A stretch of 64,000 bases of DNA from CATQHW01 sp965243545 (GTDB lineage Bacteria; Spirochaetota; Spirochaetia; SZUA-6; Bin103): NCBI GenBank assembly GCA_965243545.1, contig OZ251573.1, positions 4,537,232 to 4,601,231 on the forward strand. Direction: 5' to 3'. The stretch's first letter is position 1. The number at the start of each line of letters is the position of its first letter. Made by a program: the position numbers and the translations under genes. Below the pieces are notes generated by a model. That model searched no databases, was not told where the DNA came from, and saw only the letters and a program-made list of their open reading frames with translations. Below, piece after piece: positions 57,411-64,000 of the stretch.

Positions 57411-57484
57411 TGCAACGCCTACGATAGCACTATCGCAACGTCTCCAATAGCATCATTGCAAGGCCAGCAATAACAGAATAGCAA
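57393..57484. repeat. Array of four 23-bp repeats with dyad cores over the DUF4143 start codon
   Basis: Four tandem units of exactly 23 bp (57393-57415, 57416-57438, 57439-57461, 57462-57484) each end in GCAA. Their cores are AATGACATCATT, GATAGCACTATC, AATAGCATCATT and AATAACAGAATA; the first two are perfect dyads around CA. The first unit covers the ATG of the DUF4143 ATPase (57408-57410). The spacing of 23 bp, about two helical turns, suits side-by-side binding of a dimeric regulator. The array is more A+T-rich than its neighbourhood. Confidence 0.85.
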
Positions 57485-57508
57485 TCTCGGTTCCGTGCGG
57501 CCGGGCGC

Positions 57509-57538
57509 TTGACCGGCGTGCGCGGCGCCCGGAATACT
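57509..57538 (+). promoter_or_regulatory. Promoter of murB
   Basis: TTGACC (57509-57514), an 18-base spacer and AATACT (57533-57538) place the start point close to the GTG at 57548. This makes upstream in-frame TTG and GTG codons unlikely as starts. Confidence 0.55.
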
Positions 57539-57547
57539 TCGGGCAAG

Positions 57548-58585
57548 GTGCGGGTCCGGGAGAACGCTCCGCTGGCCGCCCGCAACACGTTGCGCGTGGC
57601 GGCGGCGGCGCGCTACTTGGTGCGCCTTGGCGGCGGCGGACCCGGCCGCGTGGCGCAGGAGCTGGCCGAGCTGCTGGCCGAGCCGCGCTTCGACCGCCTG
57701 CCCCGGCTGGTGCTGGGCGGCGGCAGCAACGTCCTGTTCGCCGGCGACTACCCCGGCGTCGTGATCCTGCCGTGCGCCGCCGGCATCGCTGCGCAGGAGG
57801 ACGCGGAGTCGGTGGTGGTGACGGCCGCCGCCGGCCACGACTGGCGCCGGCTGGTCGATTATGCGGTGGCGCGCGGCTGGGGCGGCATCGAGAACCTGAG
57901 CCTGATTCCGGGGTCGGTCGGCGCGGCGCCGATTCAGAACGTCGGCGCGTACGGGGCGCAACTCTCCGACGTCTTCGTCGACCTGCGGGCGGTACCGCTG
58001 GACGGCGGCGAGCCGCGCACCATGGACGGCGCTGCGTGCGGGTTCGGCTACCGGGACAGCGTGTTCAAGCGCAGCCTGCGCGACCGGATGCTCATCACCG
58101 AGGTGCGCCTGCGGCTGCGCAAGCGGCCGCGCTTGAACCTGGAGTACGCCGGCGTGCGCCAGGAGCTGGCGCGGATGGCGGTCGCCGATCCCACGGTCGC
58201 CGACGTGAGCCGGGCGGTGGTCCGTCTGCGCCGCCGGAAGCTGCCGGACCCGGACCTGCTGCCCAACGCCGGTTCGTTCTTCAAGAATCCGGTGCTCACG
58301 CCCGAGCGGTACGCGCGGGTCCGGGAGCGCTGCCCGCAGATCGCCGGGGTGGCGGCCGGCCCGGGCTACAAAGTTCCGGCGGCGCAGCTGATCGAAGCGT
58401 GCGGTCTGCGCGGCCGCCGCTTCGGGCGCGCAGGCGTGGCCGAGCGCCACGCCCTGGTGCTGGTCAACCACGGCGGCGCATCAGGCGCCGATCTGCTGGC
58501 GGCGGCCGCAACGGTCGAGGCGGCGGTGATGGAGCGTTTCGAAGTACGGCTGGAACGCGAAGTGCGCGTCATCGGCGGCCCCTGA
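57548..58585 (+). CDS. murB: UDP-N-acetylenolpyruvoylglucosamine reductase
   Basis: The 345-aa product (start 57548 by promoter position) has the type I MurB features: NAPLAARNTLRV near the start, FAD-binding LVLGGGSNVLFAGD, ENLSLIPGSVGAAPIQNVGAYG, the GYRDSVFK motif, and LPNAGSFFKNPV with the catalytic Ser near residue 242. It reduces UDP-GlcNAc-enolpyruvate to UDP-MurNAc in peptidoglycan synthesis in the cytosol. It is a single gene here, away from other mur genes. A hairpin derived from a methyltransferase gene fragment follows 9 bases after its stop. Confidence 0.95.
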   Translation: MRVRENAPLAARNTLRVAAAARYLVRLGGGGPGRVAQELAELLAEPRFDRLPRLVLGGGSNVLFAGDYPGVVILPCAAGIAAQEDAESVVVTAAAGHDWRRLVDYAVARGWGGIENLSLIPGSVGAAPIQNVGAYGAQLSDVFVDLRAVPLDGGEPRTMDGAACGFGYRDSVFKRSLRDRMLITEVRLRLRKRPRLNLEYAGVRQELARMAVADPTVADVSRAVVRLRRRKLPDPDLLPNAGSFFKNPVLTPERYARVRERCPQIAGVAAGPGYKVPAAQLIEACGLRGRRFGRAGVAERHALVLVNHGGASGADLLAAAATVEAAVMERFEVRLEREVRVIGGP

Positions 58586-58586
58586 C

Positions 58587-58665
58587 GGCGGAACTCCGAG
58601 GCGTGCGCCTCGGAGCTGAACGCGCAGGCGATCAGCACGCAGAGCGGGCGTCGCCGGCTCCGCAG
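58587..58665 (-). pseudogene. Fragment of a Mod-type methyltransferase gene copy
   Basis: Positions 58587-58639 match 60321-60373, inside the methyltransferase gene, at 50 of 53 bases; weaker similarity continues to about 58665. Read on the minus strand it would encode a VLIACAFS-EA-ASEFRR remnant of that protein. There is no open gene around it, so it is a residue of another copy or of a rearrangement. Confidence 0.75.
58594..58615 (+). terminator. Hairpin after murB built from the gene fragment
   Basis: CTCCGAGGC (58594-58602) pairs perfectly with GCCTCGGAG (58607-58615) across a four-base loop, nine bases after the murB stop. The matching bases in the intact methyltransferase gene do not pair fully. 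No T-run follows. Confidence 0.6.
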
Positions 58666-58682
58666 GAACTGGAACCGCGCGC

Positions 58683-59795
58683 TCATCCCTGCTTCGGGTC
58701 GAAGCCCGTTCGGCGCAGCAACGCCTCCAGCCGGTCGGCGCGGCGCCGTTCCTGCTCCGCCCGCTGGCGCTCCTGTTCCGCCTGCCGGTTTGCCTGCTCT
58801 GCCCGCGTGCGCTCCCGTTCCGCCTGCCGGTCTGCCTGCTCTGCCCGCGTGCGCTCCTGTTCCGCCCGCCGGTCTGCCTGCTCTGCCCGCGTGCGTTCCT
58901 GTTCCGCCCGCCGGTCTGCCTGCTCTGCCCGCGCGCGCTCCTGTTCCGCCTGCACGCTCGCCTGCTCCGCCCGCCCGCTCGCTTGCTCGGCCTTTTCTTT
59001 GCCCGTGGGAATCAACGCGCCGTGCGTGTCCGCCCAGCGCAGCCAGGGACCCCGCTCGTCCTCGAACTCCCCCTCCCACTGCGTCAGCCCCAATCCCAAC
59101 TCCGGGAACCGCAGCGCCGCCTGCCGCTCGTACCGCCCGCCGCGCAAGTGGTACACGCGCACGTCATCGTCCATCACCGCATGCCACGGATCGTAGATCA
59201 CGTAGTAGCCGACGCCCATCTGCGCGTAGCGCCGCCGCTTGCCCGCCACTTCGCCGCCTTTCCGGTTCGACACGATCTCCACCACCAGGTCCGGCGGCTT
59301 GCCGAACTCCCAGACGAAGTAGGAGCGGTGCGTCGTTTCCCACAAGTGCGCGCGGGTCCGCACGTCCAGGCTCAGGAGCATGTCCGGTACGATCGCCGGA
59401 TTGCGCGGCTCGGCGAACACGCCGACGTTGGCGTAGGCCAGAAAGGGGCGTCCGCCGCCCGGACCGGCCCAGGAGCTGTACAACGGCTCGGTGAGGAGGC
59501 GCTGCTGCTTTTCGGAGAGCACGTTGTCCACCGGTTCGTCATCCTCGGTGACCAGGGATTCGATATCGACGCCAAGCGCCGGTGCGGGCGGCGCTACGGC
59601 ACCCGGCGCGGCCCGCACCGGGTGCGCCGGCAGTACGCTCGAGGCCGCCGCTTGCGCGAGCAGGCGCGGGGGAGGGCGGCCGAGGCCGCCGGATACTTCC
59701 GCCGCCGCCGGATACTTCCGGCGCGGCCCCGTAGCCGGCTCGCCGGCGTGCGGGTCATGCCCGGAGTGACCGGCCGGGGACGTTGGCAGCTCCAT
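58683..59795 (-). CDS. Uma2-family (DUF820) nuclease-like protein with heptad-repeat tail
   Basis: The start at 59795 is favoured by TACGCT seven bases upstream (59803-59808). The 370-aa product has the Uma2/DUF820 restriction-fold block PDLVVEIVSNRKGG with KRRRYAQMGVGYYVIYDP (PD-(D/E)xK-type residues Asp, Glu and Lys). A C-terminal tail of repeated AEQxxxR heptads (about residues 265-350; AEQADR and AEQERT) will form a long charged coiled coil. Uma2 proteins are abundant in cyanobacteria and some spirochaetes; activity is largely untested. The tail may vary in length by repeat slippage. Confidence 0.85.
   Translation of the reverse strand: MELPTSPAGHSGHDPHAGEPATGPRRKYPAAAEVSGGLGRPPPRLLAQAAASSVLPAHPVRAAPGAVAPPAPALGVDIESLVTEDDEPVDNVLSEKQQRLLTEPLYSSWAGPGGGRPFLAYANVGVFAEPRNPAIVPDMLLSLDVRTRAHLWETTHRSYFVWEFGKPPDLVVEIVSNRKGGEVAGKRRRYAQMGVGYYVIYDPWHAVMDDDVRVYHLRGGRYERQAALRFPELGLGLTQWEGEFEDERGPWLRWADTHGALIPTGKEKAEQASGRAEQASVQAEQERARAEQADRRAEQERTRAEQADRRAEQERTRAEQADRQAERERTRAEQANRQAEQERQRAEQERRRADRLEALLRRTGFDPKQG
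58749..59000 (-). repeat. 42-bp tandem repeats encoding the coiled-coil tail
   Basis: Units begin at 58791, 58833, 58875 and 58917 (TGCCTGCTCTGCCCGC on the plus strand), exactly 42 bp apart, with degenerate units on each side. Each encodes two heptads. In-frame expansion or loss is expected. Confidence 0.85.
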
Positions 59796-59802
59796 AGGCA
59801 GA

Positions 59803-59808
59803 AGCGTA
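59803..59808 (-). promoter_or_regulatory. Candidate -10 box of the Uma2 gene
   Basis: TACGCT on the minus strand, seven bases before the ATG at 59795. No -35 seen. Confidence 0.3.
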
Positions 59809-59853
59809 GCACGGAACTGCCGACCGCGCGCTGTCACCGGTGGCCACAGGTAG

Positions 59854-62661
59854 TCAGACGCGGAAGACCTTCATCACTTCGTCGCCGAGGTGGTTGATCA
59901 CCTTGACGGCGATGCGGCCGGAGGCGGGGCGCTCGAAGGGGCGGGAGGTATCGCTGCGTAGCGTCTCCCAGGCGTCGCGGTCGATCTCGGCCTTGAGGGT
60001 GGTCTTGAGCGCCTTGTAGGGATCGTTGGCGCCCAGAAAGTAGGCGTGGCGGACGAAGAAGCTCTCCTCGTTGTAGTCGGTGTCGATGAACCAGCAGGCG
60101 ATGCCCTCGGGGCCGTCGCTGCGGATTTCGCCGGTGCCGGGATGGAATACGTCCACGCCGTTCACCTTCACCCGGAAGCGGTCGGCGCCGTCCGGCAGGA
60201 TGTCGACGTCGGGCTCGCCGAAGATCACGAACAGGTTGCCGGCGCCGGTGTTCTTCAGGGCGCCGGCCATGTGCAGGTCGGCGTTCATGCGCGCCTTGAG
60301 CACCGGGACGCGGCCGAGCCGGCGGAACTCCGAAGCCTGCGCCTCGTAGCTGAACGCGCAGGCGATCAGCACGTCGTACTCGGCGGCGCCGGCTTCCAGG
60401 GCGGCAGCGGCCAGCTCGGGGCGGGTGACCGTGCCGAATTCGGGGCCGATGAAGATGGCGGCGCGCCGTTCGGCGCCGGAGTCGATGTCGGGGCCGCCCT
60501 CAACGTAGCGGCCTTCCGCGCAGATCAGTTCGCCGGGCCAGGGCGTGAGCGCCGTAAATTCGATGCGGTCTTCCTTGTGCGCCTGCTGCACGCCGGTGGT
60601 CTTGAGGTGCTCCAGGATCGTGGCGGCGAAGTCCTGCTGCGGTTCGCCGTAGCCGGCGCGGCGTTCGGCGAGGTGGTCGATCGGCTCGTCGTTTTCGTCT
60701 ACGCCAAGGGTGCGGTGCGGGGCCAGACTGTCGACCGTGAACGGGCCGGCGACGCGGACGACGCCGCGATCCTCGTAGGGCTTGTCGTAGAGGTACTCGT
60801 AGTCGGCCTTGGCGGCGATGGCGGCGTCGATCTCCCGCTGCCGGGCGATGCGCCCCTCCCACCAGCGGCGGTGCAGGCCGGTCGGGCCGGCGGCCCACTC
60901 GTCGTCCGCTTCGCGCGGGACTTCCCATTCTTCATAGGTGCGGCCGAGAGCGGCGTTCAGTTGCGCGCGCAGCGGCTCCAGCTTCTGTTGATAGCGGGCA
61001 TGGATCACGTCGATCTCGGCGTTGTTGGCGATCGACTTGAGGGTAATGTGCGGCACGCGCTGGTAGACGAACCCCTGCCGGACATCGCCGCGCACCGGGC
61101 TGTCTGAGGGTACGGTCTGCGAGAGTTCCGCTTCCTTGCGCCGTCCCTCCACGCTGTCGGCGAGCAGATAGTAGGGATAGCGCGCCCCCATCACGCGGGA
61201 GCGGGCCAAGGCGAGCGCGACGCGCGAGGTGTCAATGGTGATCCAGCGCCGCCCCCACTGCTCGGCAACGTAAGCGGCCGTCCCGGACCCGCAGGTTGGG
61301 TCGAGCACGAGGTCGCCGGGGTCAGTGGTCATGAGGATGCAGCGCTGGACAACCTTCGTCGTCGTTTGAACAACATAGAGATGGTCACCAACGAAGCCTC
61401 CTGACTGAGTATCGTTCCAGATGTTCGCCAATCTTCCGGGAATCTCGTCCCAAAACAGAAGATAAGATAGGTATTTCCCTGTACTTCCAACCCGTCCTGA
61501 CCTTATGGCTCGCTCTATGCCCTCGTTCGTCGTCGACCAATGCCGGCCCCTCTCCGGGCTATATTCGTTTCCGCGGAAGAGCTTGGTAGTATCTTTTTCG
61601 GATGGACCTTGACCTGACAGGGGGCCATGCCGGAATACTCGCGCATTACCAGGTAACGCGGTCTCACGCCGGCGTTCCGCCGGGGTCATTCGCCTTACTT
61701 TCCCATCGGGCAAAAGGAGATGTACGTAGTTGGGCTCTTCCGGCGGCGGTAATCTCTCCTTTGCGGTGAGTTTTCGACGTTTGACGAAGTCCTTGTTTCT
61801 CGCGTACCACAATATCGAGTCATGGGATGCACCGAGAAAGTCGTCACTATGTGATCCCGTCTTCTTGAACAAGATCACAGAAACCATATTGGCATAGCCA
61901 AATATCTCATCCATCACGGACCGCACGCGATGGACGTTCTCGTCGCCGATCTGCACGAAGATGCTGCCGCTCTCGGCCAGCAGATCGCGCGCCACCAGCA
62001 GCCGGTCGCGCAGATACGTCAGGTACGAGTGAATGCCGTCGCGCCACGTGTCGCGGAACGCCTTGACCTGCTCCGGCTCGCGGGTGACGTGCTCGGCCTT
62101 GCCGTCGCGCACGTCGCGGCTGGTCGTGGACCACTGGAAGTTGGAGTTGAACTTGATGCCGTACGGCGGATCGAGATAGATGCACTGCACCTTGCCGCGC
62201 AGCCCCTCGCGCTCGGCCATCGACGCCATAACCTGCAGGCTGTCGCCCAGGATCATGCGGTTCGACCAGTTGGCGTCGTGGCGGTAGAACTCGGTGCGCG
62301 CGTCGCCGTCCGGCAGCCCGTTGAAGTCGGCAAACAGGTCGGGCTGCTCGTCCGCCTCCCGCTCCGCGGCCTTGCTGCGGCGCAGCAGGTCGTCGATCAG
62401 CGCCTTGGGGTGCACCTTCTCCTGGATGAACAGCGGCGGCGCCTGGACGACCAGATCGGACGAGTCCTGCTCATCCTTGCCGCGCCACACGAGTTGCGGA
62501 TCAAGGTCGCGGTTGCGCCGCTCATAGGCGACCCGCACCGGCGCCTGGTCGGCCTTCTCCATCACCGACCGGTACTCGGCGGTGGGGATGTTCCTGCGCG
62601 ACGCCTCATCGTGCGTAATCGTCTCGACCGCCTTGGGCGGTTTCACCTTCCGCTTCGCCAT
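59854..62661 (-). CDS. Site-specific adenine DNA methyltransferase (type III Mod-like)
   Basis: The 935-aa product has a GGGAGGAG site. The N-terminus (about 130 aa) is charged; the AdoMet-dependent methyltransferase has DPPYGIKFN near residue 160-170 and DPTCGSGTAAYVAE near residue 455, in the order of beta-class (Mod) enzymes. A target-recognition region lies between (roughly residues 260-440). Its DNA (about 61350-61900) is clearly A+T-richer than its surroundings. A large C-terminal domain continues with QQDFAATILEHLKTTG and FFVRHAYFLG. No res (helicase-nuclease) partner is beside it in this window, so it may be an orphan or its partner lies beyond the right edge. Confidence 0.9.
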   Translation of the reverse strand: MAKRKVKPPKAVETITHDEASRRNIPTAEYRSVMEKADQAPVRVAYERRNRDLDPQLVWRGKDEQDSSDLVVQAPPLFIQEKVHPKALIDDLLRRSKAAEREADEQPDLFADFNGLPDGDARTEFYRHDANWSNRMILGDSLQVMASMAEREGLRGKVQCIYLDPPYGIKFNSNFQWSTTSRDVRDGKAEHVTREPEQVKAFRDTWRDGIHSYLTYLRDRLLVARDLLAESGSIFVQIGDENVHRVRSVMDEIFGYANMVSVILFKKTGSHSDDFLGASHDSILWYARNKDFVKRRKLTAKERLPPPEEPNYVHLLLPDGKVRRMTPAERRRETALPGNARVFRHGPLSGQGPSEKDTTKLFRGNEYSPERGRHWSTTNEGIERAIRSGRVGSTGKYLSYLLFWDEIPGRLANIWNDTQSGGFVGDHLYVVQTTTKVVQRCILMTTDPGDLVLDPTCGSGTAAYVAEQWGRRWITIDTSRVALALARSRVMGARYPYYLLADSVEGRRKEAELSQTVPSDSPVRGDVRQGFVYQRVPHITLKSIANNAEIDVIHARYQQKLEPLRAQLNAALGRTYEEWEVPREADDEWAAGPTGLHRRWWEGRIARQREIDAAIAAKADYEYLYDKPYEDRGVVRVAGPFTVDSLAPHRTLGVDENDEPIDHLAERRAGYGEPQQDFAATILEHLKTTGVQQAHKEDRIEFTALTPWPGELICAEGRYVEGGPDIDSGAERRAAIFIGPEFGTVTRPELAAAALEAGAAEYDVLIACAFSYEAQASEFRRLGRVPVLKARMNADLHMAGALKNTGAGNLFVIFGEPDVDILPDGADRFRVKVNGVDVFHPGTGEIRSDGPEGIACWFIDTDYNEESFFVRHAYFLGANDPYKALKTTLKAEIDRDAWETLRSDTSRPFERPASGRIAVKVINHLGDEVMKVFRV

Positions 62662-62692
62662 CTATCGGCGCTCCTCCCTGTCGGCCAAACGC

Positions 62693-63457
62693 TCACACCC
62701 AACCGCGCAGACGATAGACCAGGAAACCGAGGTATTCACGCCACACCTGCGAGCTGCGTTGGAGCGCGGTGGCGAGGGGCAGAAAGCTCGGAAGTCTGGT
62801 CGTCGCCCGCAGCCGGGCGTAGTCGGCCGGGGCCGGGATCACGTCGAAGCCGACGCGCTTGAAGGCGGCCTCGGCGCGCCGCATGTGCCAAGCCGAGGTG
62901 ACCAGCAGCACGTGCTCAATGCCGTGCGCGGCGGCGGCGGTTGCGGTGTGGGTGGCGTTCTCGCGCGTGCTGCGGCTGTCGGCTTCAAGCATGATCGCCG
63001 ACTCCGGCACCCCGAAGTCGATGAGCAGGAGGCGGGTGGCGACCGCCGGCGACTGCACTCCCGGAGCCGGCCACGCGCTGCCGGCCGATACCAGTATCAG
63101 CGGCGCCTTGCCGGCGTGATACAGCCGCGCGGCGTGCCAGACGCGATCGGCGGCTCCGTTCAACTCGGGATACGTCCACTCGTCGGTCGTCTGATCGAAG
63201 GAGCCGCCGAGCAGCACGATCGCGTCGGCCGCCGGAAACGTAGCGACGTGGCGCGGCGGGTACTGCGCCGCCATCCGGTCGAGCAGCGCGTCGGAGGCGA
63301 TCGGCGTCGACCAGCCCCACAACCACGCGACGGTGAACGCCAGCAGCCCGCCGGCGCGGCCCCGCCAACCGACCGCCAGCGCCGTCAGCGCGAGCAGTCC
63401 GGCCGCCACCGCCACCCCGAGCGGACTGGCCAGCTGTCCCAGTATCTTGTCCAGCAC
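62693..63457 (-). CDS. YdcF/ElyC-like DUF218 protein
   Basis: The 254-aa product starts at GTG 63457 and has two N-terminal membrane segments (LGVAVAAGLLALTALAVGW and GGLLAFTVAWLWGWS). The DUF218 core follows: ADAIVLLGGS, LILVSAGSAWPAPG, LEADSRSTRENATHTATAAAA, and VLLVTSAWHMRRAEAAFKRVGFDVI (SanA/YdcF pattern). In enteric bacteria these proteins support envelope integrity or lipid-carrier metabolism. It is 5 bases after the ATPase stop. Confidence 0.9.
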   Translation of the reverse strand: MLDKILGQLASPLGVAVAAGLLALTALAVGWRGRAGGLLAFTVAWLWGWSTPIASDALLDRMAAQYPPRHVATFPAADAIVLLGGSFDQTTDEWTYPELNGAADRVWHAARLYHAGKAPLILVSAGSAWPAPGVQSPAVATRLLLIDFGVPESAIMLEADSRSTRENATHTATAAAAHGIEHVLLVTSAWHMRRAEAAFKRVGFDVIPAPADYARLRATTRLPSFLPLATALQRSSQVWREYLGFLVYRLRGWV

Positions 63458-63462
63458 TGGGG

Positions 63463-64000
63463 CTACCTTTGGATGAAAGGCAGCGCTCCAAAGCGCCCGG
63501 TCAGATATGCTCTTTCCAGATTCTCGACTCCGCGGCGAGGTCGAAAGTCGCTCAGCGGAAAAAGGCTGGTCTCGAGGCGGCCGTTGCGCTCGCAGAACCA
63601 GATCTGATCGCGCCGCAACAACTCGATATCGAGCATGGACGTATCGTGCGTCGTGAACACGAGTTGCGCTCCGTGCGGGTTCGCTGCCGGATCGTGGAAC
63701 CGGCTGACCAGGAAGCGGACGAGCGCCGGATGCAGGTGGTCATGCAGCTCGTCGAAGACGATGACGTTGCCTTCGGCAAGGGAGTCGAGCCACGGGCCGG
63801 CGAGGGCGAACATCTTCTGCGTCCCGCGCGACTCGTCGCCCATGTCCAGTTCCGCCGGCTGCCCTTCCTTCGATCGATGTTTCAGGAATATATCTATGGT
63901 TTTGCTTCCAGAAAGATTGGCGGCAATCAGCTTTTTCAAGTCAGTGGGCATTCCTTCAGGAAGCCTGTCGGGAGACATTTCCGTCTCGACCACCCGCATG
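63463..64000 (-). CDS. AAA family ATPase (AAA_15/21-like), C-terminal part (runs off the right edge)
   Basis: Only the C-terminal 179 residues are in the window. They include DESRGTQKMFALAG (a signature-like loop before the Walker B), IVFDELHDHLHPALV (Walker B with catalytic Glu), and VFTTHDTSMLDIELLRRDQIWFCE (the H-loop). This is the ABC-type AAA ATPase class often found in abortive-infection or retron-type defence genes. It reads upstream past 64000. It precedes YdcF and the methyltransferase on the same strand, so it may be part of that defence unit. Confidence 0.85.
   Translation of the reverse strand, partial: MRVVETEMSPDRLPEGMPTDLKKLIAANLSGSKTIDIFLKHRSKEGQPAELDMGDESRGTQKMFALAGPWLDSLAEGNVIVFDELHDHLHPALVRFLVSRFHDPAANPHGAQLVFTTHDTSMLDIELLRRDQIWFCERNGRLETSLFPLSDFRPRRGVENLERAYLTGRFGALPFIQR

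Noticed and set aside
57393..57484. CRISPR array
   Set aside because: Units are directly tandem at 23 bp with no unique spacers and no cas genes nearby.
57509..57547. Earlier TTG/GTG starts of murB
   Set aside because: They overlap the proposed -35 and -10 boxes and lack any ribosome site; the protein is complete from 57548.
58366..59079. Minus-strand 237-codon frame with VLIACAFS text
   Set aside because: Only the short segment matches the methyltransferase; the rest is a shadow of the repeat-rich Uma2 gene.

Overview
The window is one continuous, gene-dense stretch of a high-GC bacterial chromosome (about two-thirds G+C by eye). No rRNA, tRNA, transposase, integrase or CRISPR array was recognised. 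Two LplB/LplC-type sugar ABC transporters, a Wzi-like outer-membrane protein at the left edge, a lipoprotein, MurB and Uma2-type proteins suggest a diderm environmental or host-associated heterotroph. An uncultured spirochaete is my best guess, but this rests on gene content only. Many first genes of transcription units have a -10 box only 5-9 nt before the start codon and no Shine-Dalgarno sequence, so leaderless or near-leaderless transcripts look common. Internal and some leadered genes have good GGAG-type sites.

Layout. 1-2031 (-): ribbon-helix-helix protein, PlsC-like acyltransferase, Wzi-like envelope protein. 2125-9717 (+): an operon-like catabolic cluster (phytanoyl-CoA dioxygenase-like, 639-aa unknown, RraA-like, truncated RecG-like ATPase, two-domain esterase, enolase-superfamily enzyme) in which most junctions overlap by 4 nt. 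9745-20543 (-): a defence operon: GNAT, extended HsdM, half-size HsdS, AlbA/RecG-like ATPase, HsdR, YgjP-type peptidase, DUF262 protein. 20676-24535 (-): lamin-tail lipoprotein and a beta-helix polysaccharide-active protein. 24650-28253 (+): first ABC sugar importer. 28344-33150 (-): MoxR/DUF58/membrane protein/MoxR operon. 33298-35231 (-): Gfo/Idh/MocA oxidoreductase and nitrilase-family amidase.

35432-47460 is a glycan-assembly block: a flippase-like membrane protein, two giant tandem-duplicated GT-C-like membrane proteins (1194 and 2079 aa), and a divergent polyprenyl-phosphate-type GT2. The larger protein carries two copies of a [module-module-deacetylase] cassette, one of them decayed. 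This is the most unusual region of the window.

47468-52446 holds a cell-wall amidase, an NCS2 permease fused to an RsbW-like domain, an aminotransferase and a beta-hydroxyacid dehydrogenase. 52575-56090 (-) is the second sugar importer. 56157-64000 holds a DUF4143 ATPase whose start codon lies in an array of four 23-bp repeats, MurB, an Uma2 nuclease-like protein with a repetitive coiled-coil tail, an orphan Mod-type methyltransferase, a YdcF protein and the 3' part of an AAA ATPase. A short copy of part of the methyltransferase gene lies just after murB, where it forms a perfect hairpin.

Together the genes describe a cell importing and breaking down complex, probably acetylated or uronate-containing carbohydrates, building its own surface glycan, and carrying restriction-based defence. 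No gap between genes exceeds 300 bases.
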